Shown one piece after another: positions 15,182 to 22,881 of a stretch of DNA of 64,000 nucleotides; positions within the stretch are counted from its first letter, which is position 1, and every line of letters begins with the position of its first letter. The notes beneath the pieces were generated by a model. The model was not told the DNA's origin, ran no database searches, and saw only the letters and a program-made list of their open reading frames with translations. Both the position numbers and the translations under genes were made by a program. The stretch is from Neglectibacter sp. X58 (lineage in GTDB: Bacteria; Bacillota; Clostridia; Oscillospirales; Acutalibacteraceae), in the NCBI RefSeq assembly GCF_009936035.1, contig NZ_QWEO01000010.1, forward strand, positions 1 to 64,000. Direction: 5' to 3'.

Positions 15182-16069
15182 TTATTCATCCTCTTTATAC
15201 ATTGCATCTATCAGGTTGCCATCCTCATCATTTTCAGATGTATTTTCAGGTGTCTGCTCCGTCAAAAGATTTGTACCAACAATACGTCTCCGGGCATACG
15301 CCTTGGTTTCCGCATCTGTCAGGATATCGCTGTCGCGCAAAGCTTGTGCCTGCTGGAGATCTGTCCGGAACTGGTCATCTTTGTATTCTTTGATCTTCTG
15401 GTATGCTTCCTCTTCTGTCATCCGCCCTTCGACCACAGCTACTCTCAATGCCTCTGGCAGGTCTGTTGGCAGGGACGCAGTGAGATCCCGTGCGTTCCGT
15501 TTTAGCTGCATATCTAACTGCTGTTTGCTGCTCCTTTCTACGTATACTTCCGCCTTTTTGTCCGGCTCTGCCAGCACAATGGATATGTTGTAGGAAAAGC
15601 CCGTAGAGTCATCAAAATTGTTGTAAACAGAAAGCTTGGCAGTCAATTCCTCATCCATGCCTTCATAGTCCAGAATACTGTATTTGCGCGTAATCTTTCG
15701 GACGTCCATGGAGAAAAGGTTTTCAAAATAAGCGCTTATATCCAGGTTCCGGTTTGTGTAGAATGTGAGAGGCCTTTCTACCTGGATAACCGCCTTTATA
15801 TACACAGAGAAAGAATACGCCGCTTCCTTGCCTGGGGAGGGAAAATGAACTTCCTGCAGGTAAGGCCTGGTGGATATCTCCACCAGGCGGGTGTACCGCC
15901 CCTGCCGCAATTCCTTTGTAGTTGTCCGGTCTGTTACCAGCAGGTCACCATTAACCCCTCCAGTCAGAATAAACGCAGAACCCTCTTTACGGAAGTTTGG
16001 AATCTTTGGGAAAAAACCGGTCTGATAGGGTTCGTCTTTTAAAATCAAGGCGTTTTCAAATTCAGTCAT
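15182..16069 (-). CDS. SPFH/band-7-like protein of the TIR operon
   Basis: This 295-aa protein starts at ATG 16069 after GGAGGAAATATTCTC. Residues 15-170 are beta-rich with LLVTDRTTTKELRQG, a helix rich in DISAYFENLFSMDVRKITRK, then STGFSYNISIVLAEPDKKAEVYVE. This order and the long charged helix that follows (SSKQQLDMQLKRNARDL) resemble SPFH proteins, which form ring scaffolds on membranes. No clear N-terminal membrane anchor is seen. The SPFH call is inference from pattern. Its partner is probably the membrane protein encoded directly downstream. Confidence 0.5.
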   Translation of the reverse strand: MTEFENALILKDEPYQTGFFPKIPNFRKEGSAFILTGGVNGDLLVTDRTTTKELRQGRYTRLVEISTRPYLQEVHFPSPGKEAAYSFSVYIKAVIQVERPLTFYTNRNLDISAYFENLFSMDVRKITRKYSILDYEGMDEELTAKLSVYNNFDDSTGFSYNISIVLAEPDKKAEVYVERSSKQQLDMQLKRNARDLTASLPTDLPEALRVAVVEGRMTEEEAYQKIKEYKDDQFRTDLQQAQALRDSDILTDAETKAYARRRIVGTNLLTEQTPENTSENDEDGNLIDAMYKEDE

Positions 16070-16101
16070 GAGAATATTTCCTCCAATCATGTATGCAACC
16101 G

Positions 16102-17595
16102 TTATCTATGCAGCAGTTTCAAGATGCGGGCTGAAGCGCTGCATGAACATTCTTTTAAGATATCCAGCACATCATTCCGGTACAGGGGAGCGGACTGTAT
16201 TAAATTAATGAAATAGGCAGCTATATGCTTTATTAGCTGGTCAGAAACCTTATAGCCAGAAATTTCTTCCAGATATAGTTTTAAAACAGTGAAAAGCCAT
16301 TGTCGAGTGAGATAGTTTGCCAACACCTGGGCAATTACAGAGGAGAGAGAACCCTGCTGTGCGGGGGTATCACATGCGACGAAATATAACTCCGGCGACA
16401 GCTTTTCCACACTGTAATAACTGTTCGTCACCATCATCAGGTAGAATTGTGCTGTCAATTCCTTCTCCCTTTTGTGAAGATTCCTGGCAGTCATCTGGGT
16501 ATGTAACAGTTCACAAAGCATCTGCCGGGCATGGGCGGAATAAGAGAAAATTTTAACTAATAGGGAAGCTTCCTTATGGTCACAGAAATATATCTTCTCT
16601 CTCAGCCTTTCCTGCAATTGGGTTTTCAAATCCGTATATTTTTCCGGCATGTCCAGCCCAGCATAGGAAAACAAAGCCGACTTCCACAGCCACCCGCTAT
16701 TCGACCATGCCCACCTGAGCAATAAACTATGGGCATTATCTTTCATGTATGGGTCTTTGACCAAAAAGCACACTAGCATACCCAAAAAGAACATATTGTC
16801 TGGATTGGATTCTAATTTGGGAAACACCTCTCTTTTTGCATCGTCAAAATCTAATGAAATAATTTTGGAAAAAGCGCCTATAATTTGCTGGAGGTCAAAG
16901 GTTGTCCGGTATTTATGGATGTGGTTTACCTCTACCAGCCAGGAAATAATGGGGCTTCGCAAGGCAGGGAATTGCGTCCAGATATTAGACAATATCTGTT
17001 TTGATCTCCCGCCAAAGCCCACACAGCTCTGGCCGTCATCGCGGGTAAAGGATTTGGCGCCTATCACTGTCAGTTTGGACTGCAGGGAAAGGTATGGGTT
17101 GTTTCGGTGTTCATTTGTTTTCTTGCCCTCGTCATCCGTTTCTTCCACATCTGGCAGGAAACGGATCAGGTTATTCTCAATATTGGGCAGATCGTTTATT
17201 GTGACTACATCAAATACAGCCAGCGTAACCGCTAAAGCCAAGTATTCCCCATTGCGGTATTCTTCTATAAACCTTGCGCAGCCTTCTGGCGTTTCCAAAG
17301 CAAAGGACACGGCTTTTTTTGCCTGGGGAACATCCGGGTTCTCTTTATATTGCGGGGTGCTGCCCATATTAAGCGTGTTGATAAAAATTTGCCTTTCGGC
17401 AACATTCCCTGACGCGTCTAAGTTCTGGAAAGCACGTTTCGCTTCTTGCAGTTTTTCCGGGCTGTCAGGAAAACCGGGGGGCTGGCCATCGGCTTTTGGT
17501 TCGCGTGCATTGGCTGAAGCCTCAGGAGGCTGCTGGGGACGGTCTGCCCCGCTTTCTTGTGTACCGCCGCCTGTGTTGGGAATACTCGTATCCAT
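16102..17595 (-). CDS. Large alpha-helical protein of unknown function (TIR operon)
   Basis: This 497-aa protein has a disordered N-terminus (residues 1-45, rich in Gly, Pro, Ala, Gln). The remainder is almost wholly helical with repeated amphipathic helices (for example QLQERLREKIYFCDHKEASLLVKIF and VIAQVLANYLTRQWLFTVLKLYLEE, quoted in part), which suggests an alpha-solenoid. No catalytic motif is recognised. Its ATG overlaps the TIR gene's stop (TAATG), so the two are translationally coupled and probably act as a complex, with this protein as scaffold or sensor. Confidence 0.7.
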   Translation of the reverse strand: MDTSIPNTGGGTQESGADRPQQPPEASANAREPKADGQPPGFPDSPEKLQEAKRAFQNLDASGNVAERQIFINTLNMGSTPQYKENPDVPQAKKAVSFALETPEGCARFIEEYRNGEYLALAVTLAVFDVVTINDLPNIENNLIRFLPDVEETDDEGKKTNEHRNNPYLSLQSKLTVIGAKSFTRDDGQSCVGFGGRSKQILSNIWTQFPALRSPIISWLVEVNHIHKYRTTFDLQQIIGAFSKIISLDFDDAKREVFPKLESNPDNMFFLGMLVCFLVKDPYMKDNAHSLLLRWAWSNSGWLWKSALFSYAGLDMPEKYTDLKTQLQERLREKIYFCDHKEASLLVKIFSYSAHARQMLCELLHTQMTARNLHKREKELTAQFYLMMVTNSYYSVEKLSPELYFVACDTPAQQGSLSSVIAQVLANYLTRQWLFTVLKLYLEEISGYKVSDQLIKHIAAYFINLIQSAPLYRNDVLDILKECSCSASARILKLLHR

Positions 17596-18140
17596 TAATC
17601 ATCCTTCTTTCCAAGATTAAGCTCGTTAATAGATAATATAACCCCAGCCGTATTGTCATGGATATTCATGGTATTCTTTGAATAAGCGGGAGGTGCTGCA
17701 GTTTTAGGCACTGGAACAGACTGCCTGTCTAGTTTTATGCGGTTTGCTATAAGAGAAGCAATTTCAGCCCCATTGCTAGAACAGAAATAATTCGTGCTGT
17801 TTGGATCGAACAATTTTTCTGGCAGAGGCGTGCCGTCTAAATAAATAGGAATAACCTTTCCGTCTCCATGATGCTTGCTAAAAGCAATGGATGCCTCTTC
17901 CATAGGAACCTTCTTCGCCACGTAATCTTTGGTGACAAACAAGGCGGCATACTCGGCCTCTACCCCAAATATCCGATAGAAAATTTCGCGCTGGTTTTGC
18001 CCGCTAAGCACGGTTTGCGCCTCTGGGGATTCGGCAAAAAAAGCATGTATATTTTCGGCCTTCAAATAGTGATATACCATATCTGCGATATCTTTATTTT
18101 CTGTAGCATAGGATAAGGCTATGTCATAGCGGTATTCCAC
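17595..18140 (-). CDS. TIR-domain protein
   Basis: This 181-aa protein starts at GTG 18140 after GGGAGGAATTACT. Residues 1-125 form a TIR domain: YDIALSYATENKDIADMVYHYL (quoted in part) as strand A/helix A, AALFVTKDYVAKK as strand D, PMEEASIAF with candidate catalytic Glu 81/82 and KVIPIYLDG. Bacterial TIR domains commonly cleave NAD+ or make signal nucleotides in antiphage defence. A proline-rich linker leads to a short tail, NIHDNTAGVILSINELNLG, of the kind used to dock partner proteins. It heads a four-gene operon with lower GC than its neighbours. No other known defence gene is adjacent. Confidence 0.8.
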   Translation of the reverse strand: MEYRYDIALSYATENKDIADMVYHYLKAENIHAFFAESPEAQTVLSGQNQREIFYRIFGVEAEYAALFVTKDYVAKKVPMEEASIAFSKHHGDGKVIPIYLDGTPLPEKLFDPNSTNYFCSSNGAEIASLIANRIKLDRQSVPVPKTAAPPAYSKNTMNIHDNTAGVILSINELNLGKKDD

Positions 18141-18306
18141 AGTAATTCCTCCCAGATGTTTTCATGTTTATAAAGCGCTTATTAGCTTTTGAGGTCTTTT
18201 TTAAGGATCAAACCATTTCTTTTTAAATACTTTACTACTTTTTTCGACAAAATTCAAGAGATTAGCCTGCAAAAAACAAAAAGTTCTTCCAGTTTGCTAA
18301 AAACAG

Positions 18307-18344
18307 CAGGATATCCGGGCACTCCTCCGAATGCCCGGATATCC
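18307..18344 (-). terminator. Terminator after spoIVB
   Basis: AGGATATCCGGGCA and TGCCCGGATATCCT pair perfectly around a 10-nt loop; CTGCTGTTTTT follows on the minus strand. Confidence 0.85.
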
Positions 18345-18355
18345 TGTCCGTATTT

Positions 18356-19516
18356 TTACGCTGCGTCATGCTCCTGGACAGACTGGCTGGCAATGGCCCT
18401 GCCCTGTTCCACCATGGTCTGGGCAAAAATCCCATACCCCATAGCCGGATCCTCTGTAAACACATGTGTTACAGCCCCTGCAAGTTTCCCGTTCTGCAGG
18501 ATAGGCGCGCCGCTCATTCCCTGCACAATGCCTCCCGTAGCTTCCAGGAGCCGGGGATCTGTCACCCGGAGCACAAGGTTTTTGGTGGGCTGGTCGCGGC
18601 TGGCGATCCCCTCAATTTTTGCCTCGTAGAGCCTGGGGCCGTTTTCGTCGATGCTCAGGAGAAGCTTTACCGCCCCCTCCTGTACCTCTTCCCGGGGCAG
18701 CACAGCCAGGGCCGTCCCTGCAGGCGGGGTGTCCAGAGTGCCGTATACGCCGGTTTCGTTATTGGCAAGAAGCCTGCCTAAGGACTCATCGGAAGAAAAA
18801 TATCCCCGGAGCTGGCCCGGGCTTTGGGGCTGGCCTTTTGTCACCCCGCAGAGGGTGATGGGGGCTGGTTCGCCGCTTTTCAGGGCCATCACGCCTCCCG
18901 CGTCCATATCGCATATGCCGTGGCCCAGGCCCGCGAACATGCCGCTTTGGGGATCGTAAAAGGTGAGGGTGCCCACGCCGGCGGCGCTGTCCCGCACCCA
19001 GATGCCGGTTTTAAAGGCCCCTTCGCCGTATACAGGGTTCACAGTGGCTTCAAACTGTTCTTCCCCCCGCTTCACCAGAAAGCGGATGGGCTTGCCGCCG
19101 CTTACCCCGATATACTTTGCCAGGGCGGCGTTGCTCTGGATTTCCATACCGTCTGCCTCTACCAGATAGTCCCCAGGCAGCAGCCCCGCTTCAGCAGCCG
19201 GGCAGCACACTCCGTTTTCCGTGTAGATGTCTGACAGGGAGGCCACAATTACCCCGTCTGTAAAAAGCTTAATGCCAAAGGCAGAGCCAAGGGGAATGAC
19301 GGAAAGCTCCCCGCTGTCCGCCGCAGCCGCAGCCGGGGCCGCAGGCTTGTCATAGCTTTGCTCCCCGTTAAAAGCCGAGGCCTCCAGGGCTTGGGCCGCT
19401 CCCGGGCCCATAAGCCCCAGGGTGCCCAGCATGCACACCGCTGTAAGCCCTACGCTGAGGGAAAAGAACCGCACCGCCCTGCAAAAGGTTCCCAGCCCTT
19501 TTTTCATTGGTTTCAT
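18356..19516 (-). CDS. spoIVB: SpoIVB peptidase
   Basis: This 386-aa S55-family serine peptidase signals from the forespore to the mother cell to release SigK processing. It has an N-terminal membrane anchor (FFSLSVGLTAVCMLGTLG), a PDZ domain near residues 95-150 (EAGLLPGDYLVEADG) and the peptidase domain with His in GMFAGLGHGICDMD and Ser in GGIVQGMSGAPILQNG. GGAAAGGAGCTTTGAAACC fixes the ATG at 19516. The usual neighbours recN and spo0A are not adjacent. It marks the organism as a spore former. Confidence 0.9.
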   Translation of the reverse strand: MKPMKKGLGTFCRAVRFFSLSVGLTAVCMLGTLGLMGPGAAQALEASAFNGEQSYDKPAAPAAAAADSGELSVIPLGSAFGIKLFTDGVIVASLSDIYTENGVCCPAAEAGLLPGDYLVEADGMEIQSNAALAKYIGVSGGKPIRFLVKRGEEQFEATVNPVYGEGAFKTGIWVRDSAAGVGTLTFYDPQSGMFAGLGHGICDMDAGGVMALKSGEPAPITLCGVTKGQPQSPGQLRGYFSSDESLGRLLANNETGVYGTLDTPPAGTALAVLPREEVQEGAVKLLLSIDENGPRLYEAKIEGIASRDQPTKNLVLRVTDPRLLEATGGIVQGMSGAPILQNGKLAGAVTHVFTEDPAMGYGIFAQTMVEQGRAIASQSVQEHDAA

Positions 19517-19625
19517 GGTTTCAAAGCTCCTTTCCGGGGTAAAATTGAAAACAAAAACAAGCCGCTTGTTTTCGCCCCGCATTTACCTTTTGCAAAAACA
19601 GCCCTTTTTATTTTGGCAATTAAAA

Positions 19626-19724
19626 ACGCCCCTGCACACAGAATGCAGGAGCGAGAATTTTTGGTCTGCCGCATCTATCGGGCGTTGGCGCCAGGCTGGC
19701 TGCTGCCAAGCCTTTGCCCGATAG
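19626..19724 (-). ncRNA. Structured intergenic element, possible small RNA or leader
   Basis: CTATCGGGC (19675-19683) and GCCCGATAG (19716-19724) pair perfectly and enclose further GC-rich stems. On the minus strand a second stem, CTCCTGCA/TGCAGGGG, followed by CGTTTTT (about 19626-19652) looks like a terminator. This suggests a short minus-strand RNA, or an attenuated leader of spoIVB. No known riboswitch class is recognised. The rest of 19517-19984 has a -10-like TACAAT near 19848 and an 8-codon ORF but no gene. Confidence 0.35.
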
Positions 19725-19984
19725 AAGGGACAGTAAGTTAGAAAAAATTTGAAAAAGAGTGAGATGATATTTTATGTTTCCGGTTCACCGTTTTGTTTGA
19801 CTTCCCTTCATGTATCACTTCCTTTCTTGATGCTGACAGTATTGTACCCCATAATTATGAAGGGGGATTCACGATTATTTGAAGTTTTCGTAAGTAAATT
19901 GTGAACGCTCTTTGAATGAATTATACAGTTTGCCGAATTTCCAGAAAAACCCTGTGATTTAGCCGTTTAAAGCGGCATTTTCTG

Positions 19985-20013
19985 TTGAACCGCCGGGCTT
20001 TTTGTGGTATGAT
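19985..20013 (+). promoter_or_regulatory. SigA-type promoter of the 2-oxoacid oxidoreductase operon
   Basis: TTGAAC, 17-nt spacer, TATGAT. It precedes a leader with three tandem hairpins and the P-loop gene. Confidence 0.55.
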
Positions 20014-20028
20014 TTTATAGTTAACACA

Positions 20029-20109
20029 GTTCAAAAGAGGCAGAATGCCTCTTTTGAACCAGGCGGCTGAGCCGCCTGGCTTGAAAAGCGGGATGTACCG
20101 GTTTTCAAG
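20029..20109 (+). promoter_or_regulatory. Three tandem hairpins in the operon leader
   Basis: Perfect stems GTTCAAAAGAGGCA (20029-20042 with 20046-20059), CAGGCGGC (20060-20067 with 20071-20078) and CTTGAAAA (20080-20087 with 20102-20109) follow one another with almost no gap. They could control stability or termination. Confidence 0.5.
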
Positions 20110-20151
20110 TGCGTTTACTATAATACGCCCAAGGCAGAAGGAGGAGACGCT

Positions 20152-20820
20152 ATGGACATCCTGACGCACCGCATCACCATTATCTGCGGCCATTATGGCT
20201 GCGGCAAAACCAATCTGGCCCTGAACCTGGCCCTGGAGGCGGCGGAGCAGGGGGGGCCTGTCACCGTGGTGGATTTGGATATTGTAAATCCCTACTTCCG
20301 ATCTTCTGAATACAGAGGGCTGCTAAGCAGCTCCGGCGTCCGGCTTATCGCCCCGGTGTTTGCCGGAACCACCCTGGATACGCCTACCCTGCCCCCGGAA
20401 ATCTCCTCCATTTTTGAGGAGGATGCTGGAAAAGTGTTTATCGACGCCGGCGGGGATGACGCGGGGGTTACCGCCCTGGGCGGGCTGCACCAGCGGCTTA
20501 CCGCGGCAGGCTATGCCATGCTGTATGTGATAAACCGCTACAGGGCCTTATCCCAGACCCCGGAGGAAGCGGCAGCGCTGCTGAAAGAGATTGAAGGTGC
20601 CTGCCGGCTGAAGGCCGGAGGGATTGTGAACAACTCCCACCTGGGGGCGGAAACGCAGATGCAGGATGTGCTGGAAGCCCTGCCCTTTGGAGAGAAAACA
20701 GCGGCGCTGACCCATCTGCCCCTGCTTTTTTCCACTGTGCCGGATTTCGCCGCCATGGGCGGCAGCGTGCCGGAAGGTTTCAAGTCCATAAAAAGGCTCG
20801 TGACCTTCGCGTGGGAATAA
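20152..20820 (+). CDS. P-loop ATPase of the 2-oxoacid oxidoreductase operon
   Basis: This 222-aa protein has a Walker A motif GHYGCGKTNLALNLA near residue 13 and VVDLDIVNPYFRSSE as a deviant second motif, as in MinD/ParA/CobB-type ATPases. Aspartates in VFIDAGGDDAG complete the site. The gene commonly precedes VOR/KOR operons in Clostridia; it may help iron-sulfur or thiamine cofactor assembly, but its role is not established. AGGAGGAGACGCT precedes the ATG. Confidence 0.85.
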   Translation: MDILTHRITIICGHYGCGKTNLALNLALEAAEQGGPVTVVDLDIVNPYFRSSEYRGLLSSSGVRLIAPVFAGTTLDTPTLPPEISSIFEEDAGKVFIDAGGDDAGVTALGGLHQRLTAAGYAMLYVINRYRALSQTPEEAAALLKEIEGACRLKAGGIVNNSHLGAETQMQDVLEALPFGEKTAALTHLPLLFSTVPDFAAMGGSVPEGFKSIKRLVTFAWE

Positions 20821-20875
20821 GCGCTGCACTATACCCATATAACAAATACACAATATGTAAAAGTGATTTTAGGAT

Positions 20876-20920
20876 CAACCCCTTTTTTAAAAGGGGTTGC
20901 AGGGTTTGGGACAGAGTCCC
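20876..20920 (+). repeat. Double-hairpin leader repeat (family A), copy 1
   Basis: Stem CAACCCCTTTT/AAAAGGGGTTG, linker CAGGGTTT, stem GGGAC/GTCCC. It is placed just before the ferredoxin gene in the same orientation. Related copies are at 34476, 37701, 57395, 60813 and 63541. Confidence 0.6.
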
Positions 20921-20948
20921 AATGTCTTAGACAGAAGGAGGGAAGAAT

Positions 20949-21155
20949 ATGGCTAGGATACTTGTAGACGAGAAGGTGTGCAAGGGCTGTTCCATGTGCG
21001 TAAACGCCTGCCCGCTGCACCTCATCGCGCTGTGTACAGATGTGCTCAACAGCAAGGGCTACCACCCCGCCAGGCTGATGGAGCCGGAAAAGTGCGTGGG
21101 CTGCGCCGCCTGCGCAACCATGTGCCCGGACACGGCTATCACCGTAGAAAAGTAA
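20949..21155 (+). CDS. 4Fe-4S ferredoxin-type delta subunit
   Basis: This 68-aa protein has two CxxCxxCxxxCP clusters, CKGCSMCVNACP and CVGCAACATMCP, so it binds two 4Fe-4S centres. It is the electron-transfer subunit of a 2-oxoacid:ferredoxin oxidoreductase (VorD/KorD type). It is followed after 27 nt by the alpha subunit gene. Confidence 0.9.
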   Translation: MARILVDEKVCKGCSMCVNACPLHLIALCTDVLNSKGYHPARLMEPEKCVGCAACATMCPDTAITVEK

Positions 21156-21182
21156 AGCATATTGGGAAAGGAAGAATACTCT

Positions 21183-22229
21183 ATGAAGGTTTTGATGAAA
21201 GGCAACGAGGCCTTGGCTGAAGCCGCCATCCGGGCGGGGTGCCGCCACTTTTTCGGCTACCCCATCACCCCCCAGACAGAGCTTGCGGCCTATATGTCCA
21301 AGCGTATGCCGAAAATAGGCGGTACATATTTACAGGCTGAATCGGAAATTGCCGCTGTGAACATGGTGCTGGGGGCTGCTGCCGCCGGCGTGCGGGCCAT
21401 GACCTCCTCCTCCTCCCCTGGCGTGAGCCTGAAGGGCGAGGGCATCTCCTATATGGCGGGTTCCGACCTGCCCGCCCTGATTATCAATGTCCAGCGTGGC
21501 GGCCCGGGCCTGGGAGGCATCCAGCCCAGCCAGGCGGACTACTGGCAGGCTACCAAGGCCACAGGCCATGGGGATTTCCAAATCCTGGTGCTGGCCCCCT
21601 CCACCGTGCAGGAAATGGTGGACTTGGTGTCCGACGCCTTTGACTTAGCCGACAAATACCGTATGCCCGCCATGATTCTGGCAGACGGCATGCTGGGCCA
21701 GATGATGGAGCCTGTCTCCCTGCCGGAAGAGGGGGAAAAGGCCCTGGCGGAGAAGCCCTGGGCCGCCTGCGGCCATGAGGGCAAGCGTGCCCATAACATT
21801 GTAAACTCCCTGTACCTGACCCCCGACAAGCTGGAGGAGCTGGTAAAGGAGCGCTTTGCCCGGTATGAAACCATCAAGCAGAACGAGCAGCGGGCGGAGG
21901 AATACATGGTTGATGACGCGGACGTGGTGGTGGTAGCTTACGGCGCCTCCTCCCGCGTGGCCCGGGGCGCTGTGAACAAGGCCCGGGAAATGGGCCTGAA
22001 GGCCGGGCTTATCCGGCCCGTCACCCTGTGGCCCTTCCCCACAGACGCTTTAAACCGCGCCGCGGCCCATGTGAAGAACTTCCTGGTGGTGGAGATGAGC
22101 ATGGGCCAGATGGTAGACGATGTGAAGCTTGCCATAGGCTGCCAGAAGCCCGTCTGCTTCTATGGCCGCACCGGCGGCATGATCCCCACCCCCGCCGAGG
22201 TGCTGGAGCAGATAAAAGCCCTGGTGTAA
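21183..22229 (+). CDS. vorB: 2-oxoacid:ferredoxin oxidoreductase alpha subunit (VorB type)
   Basis: This 348-aa subunit contains the pyrimidine-binding domain (FFGYPITPQTELAAYMSKR) and the VQRGGPGLGGIQPSQADYWQA segment (quoted in part) typical of VorB/KorA. The AAAGGAAGAATACTCT site sets ATG 21183. It oxidises branched 2-oxoacids or 2-oxoglutarate to acyl-CoA, reducing ferredoxin. The next subunit gene lies 650 bp away because a small locus and a MITE have inserted. Confidence 0.88.
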   Translation: MKVLMKGNEALAEAAIRAGCRHFFGYPITPQTELAAYMSKRMPKIGGTYLQAESEIAAVNMVLGAAAAGVRAMTSSSSPGVSLKGEGISYMAGSDLPALIINVQRGGPGLGGIQPSQADYWQATKATGHGDFQILVLAPSTVQEMVDLVSDAFDLADKYRMPAMILADGMLGQMMEPVSLPEEGEKALAEKPWAACGHEGKRAHNIVNSLYLTPDKLEELVKERFARYETIKQNEQRAEEYMVDDADVVVVAYGASSRVARGAVNKAREMGLKAGLIRPVTLWPFPTDALNRAAAHVKNFLVVEMSMGQMVDDVKLAIGCQKPVCFYGRTGGMIPTPAEVLEQIKALV

Positions 22230-22236
22230 CACAAAT

Positions 22237-22264
22237 TTGACAAAAAAACAGAGTATGCTATAAT
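22237..22264 (+). promoter_or_regulatory. Consensus SigA promoter of the small hydrophobic peptide
   Basis: TTGACA (22237-22242), 16-nt spacer, TATAAT (22259-22264). Both hexamers are perfect, unusual for this window. Confidence 0.8.
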
Positions 22265-22265
22265 A

Positions 22266-22296
22266 AAAACGCCCCCCCTTTGCGGGGCGGGCGTTG
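22266..22296 (-). terminator. Terminator of the antisense transcript
   Basis: On the minus strand a GC-rich stem CGCCCGCCCC/GGGGGGGCG is followed by TTTTTATTA. The same stem is the first structure of the sense transcript. Confidence 0.65.
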
Positions 22297-22379
22297 CTAC
22301 ATACTATTAAAGGCGGTTAGTCACCCCGGAAGGGGGTGATGCATCTCTCTCATTTTAACGTGAAGGGAGGTGGCGCGCT

Positions 22380-22463
22380 ATGGGAGTAAAGCTGCTGCGT
22401 TTTGCAGTATGCCTGCTGGTTGCTTTCGCAATCATCTTGTATTTTGCTCCAAAAGCGTGCTAG
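22380..22463 (+). CDS. 27-aa hydrophobic peptide, candidate type I toxin
   Basis: The peptide is MGVKLLRFAVCLLVAFA followed by IILYFAPKAC: a short positively charged start, a single membrane helix and a small tail. AAGGGAGGTGGCGCGCT before the ATG is a strong ribosome site. The leader (about 110 nt) has two stable stems (22271-22294; 22321-22339). A consensus promoter faces it from the opposite strand, so a full antisense RNA is expected. These are the features of type I toxins. No known family is recognised. Confidence 0.6.
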   Translation: MGVKLLRFAVCLLVAFAIILYFAPKAC

Positions 22464-22540
22464 CCGCCCGGATAGCCCCCGGACGGCCAGCAATTCATTA
22501 GCCAGTTAAGGGACTAGCCGCCGTGCAGCAGCGCCCTTCT

Positions 22541-22575
22541 GTAATATATTATAGCAGAATCCCCTGTTTTGTCAA
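22541..22575 (-). promoter_or_regulatory. Convergent consensus promoter for an antisense RNA
   Basis: On the minus strand TTGACA (22575-22570), 16-nt spacer, TATAAT (22553-22548). Transcription would run back over the peptide gene to the terminator at 22266-22296, giving an RNA of about 275 nt. Confidence 0.7.
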
Positions 22576-22640
22576 GGCACCTGCTTTGGAGGCTTGCCAG
22601 ATGTTTGAATTCCTATTTGAATTTTTGGCTGACTTTGTAA

Positions 22641-22800
22641 GAACCTGTATTCATAATCGAAATTGCCGGATGAGCGGGGATTTTTGAAGCCAATCAAGGC
22701 AAATGTTCGCAGCAAGGCTGTCGCCTTGCAAGAAAATTTAACATAGAGTGGCTTCAAAAAGGCCGCTTAGACGGTGGTTACAGGTTGTGAATACAGGTTC
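22641..22800 (+). mobile_element. MITE family 2, copy 1 (160 bp)
   Basis: It has ends GAACCTGTATTCATAA and TTGTGAATACAGGTTC and is flanked by TAA on both sides (3-bp TNA target duplication). No coding capacity. A second copy is at 53007-53166. TNA duplications suggest an IS5-family parent. Confidence 0.85.
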
Positions 22801-22881
22801 TAAGTGAGCTGCTTTCGGCTGGCGTGGTTCGCTGCTTCAGCCGGAAACCTAAAACAAAACAAGAAAGGATGCTTTGAATAT

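Noticed and set aside
19675-19724. Known riboswitch or T-box
   Set aside because: No conserved T-box, SAM, TPP or lysine core could be identified; left as an unclassified structure.
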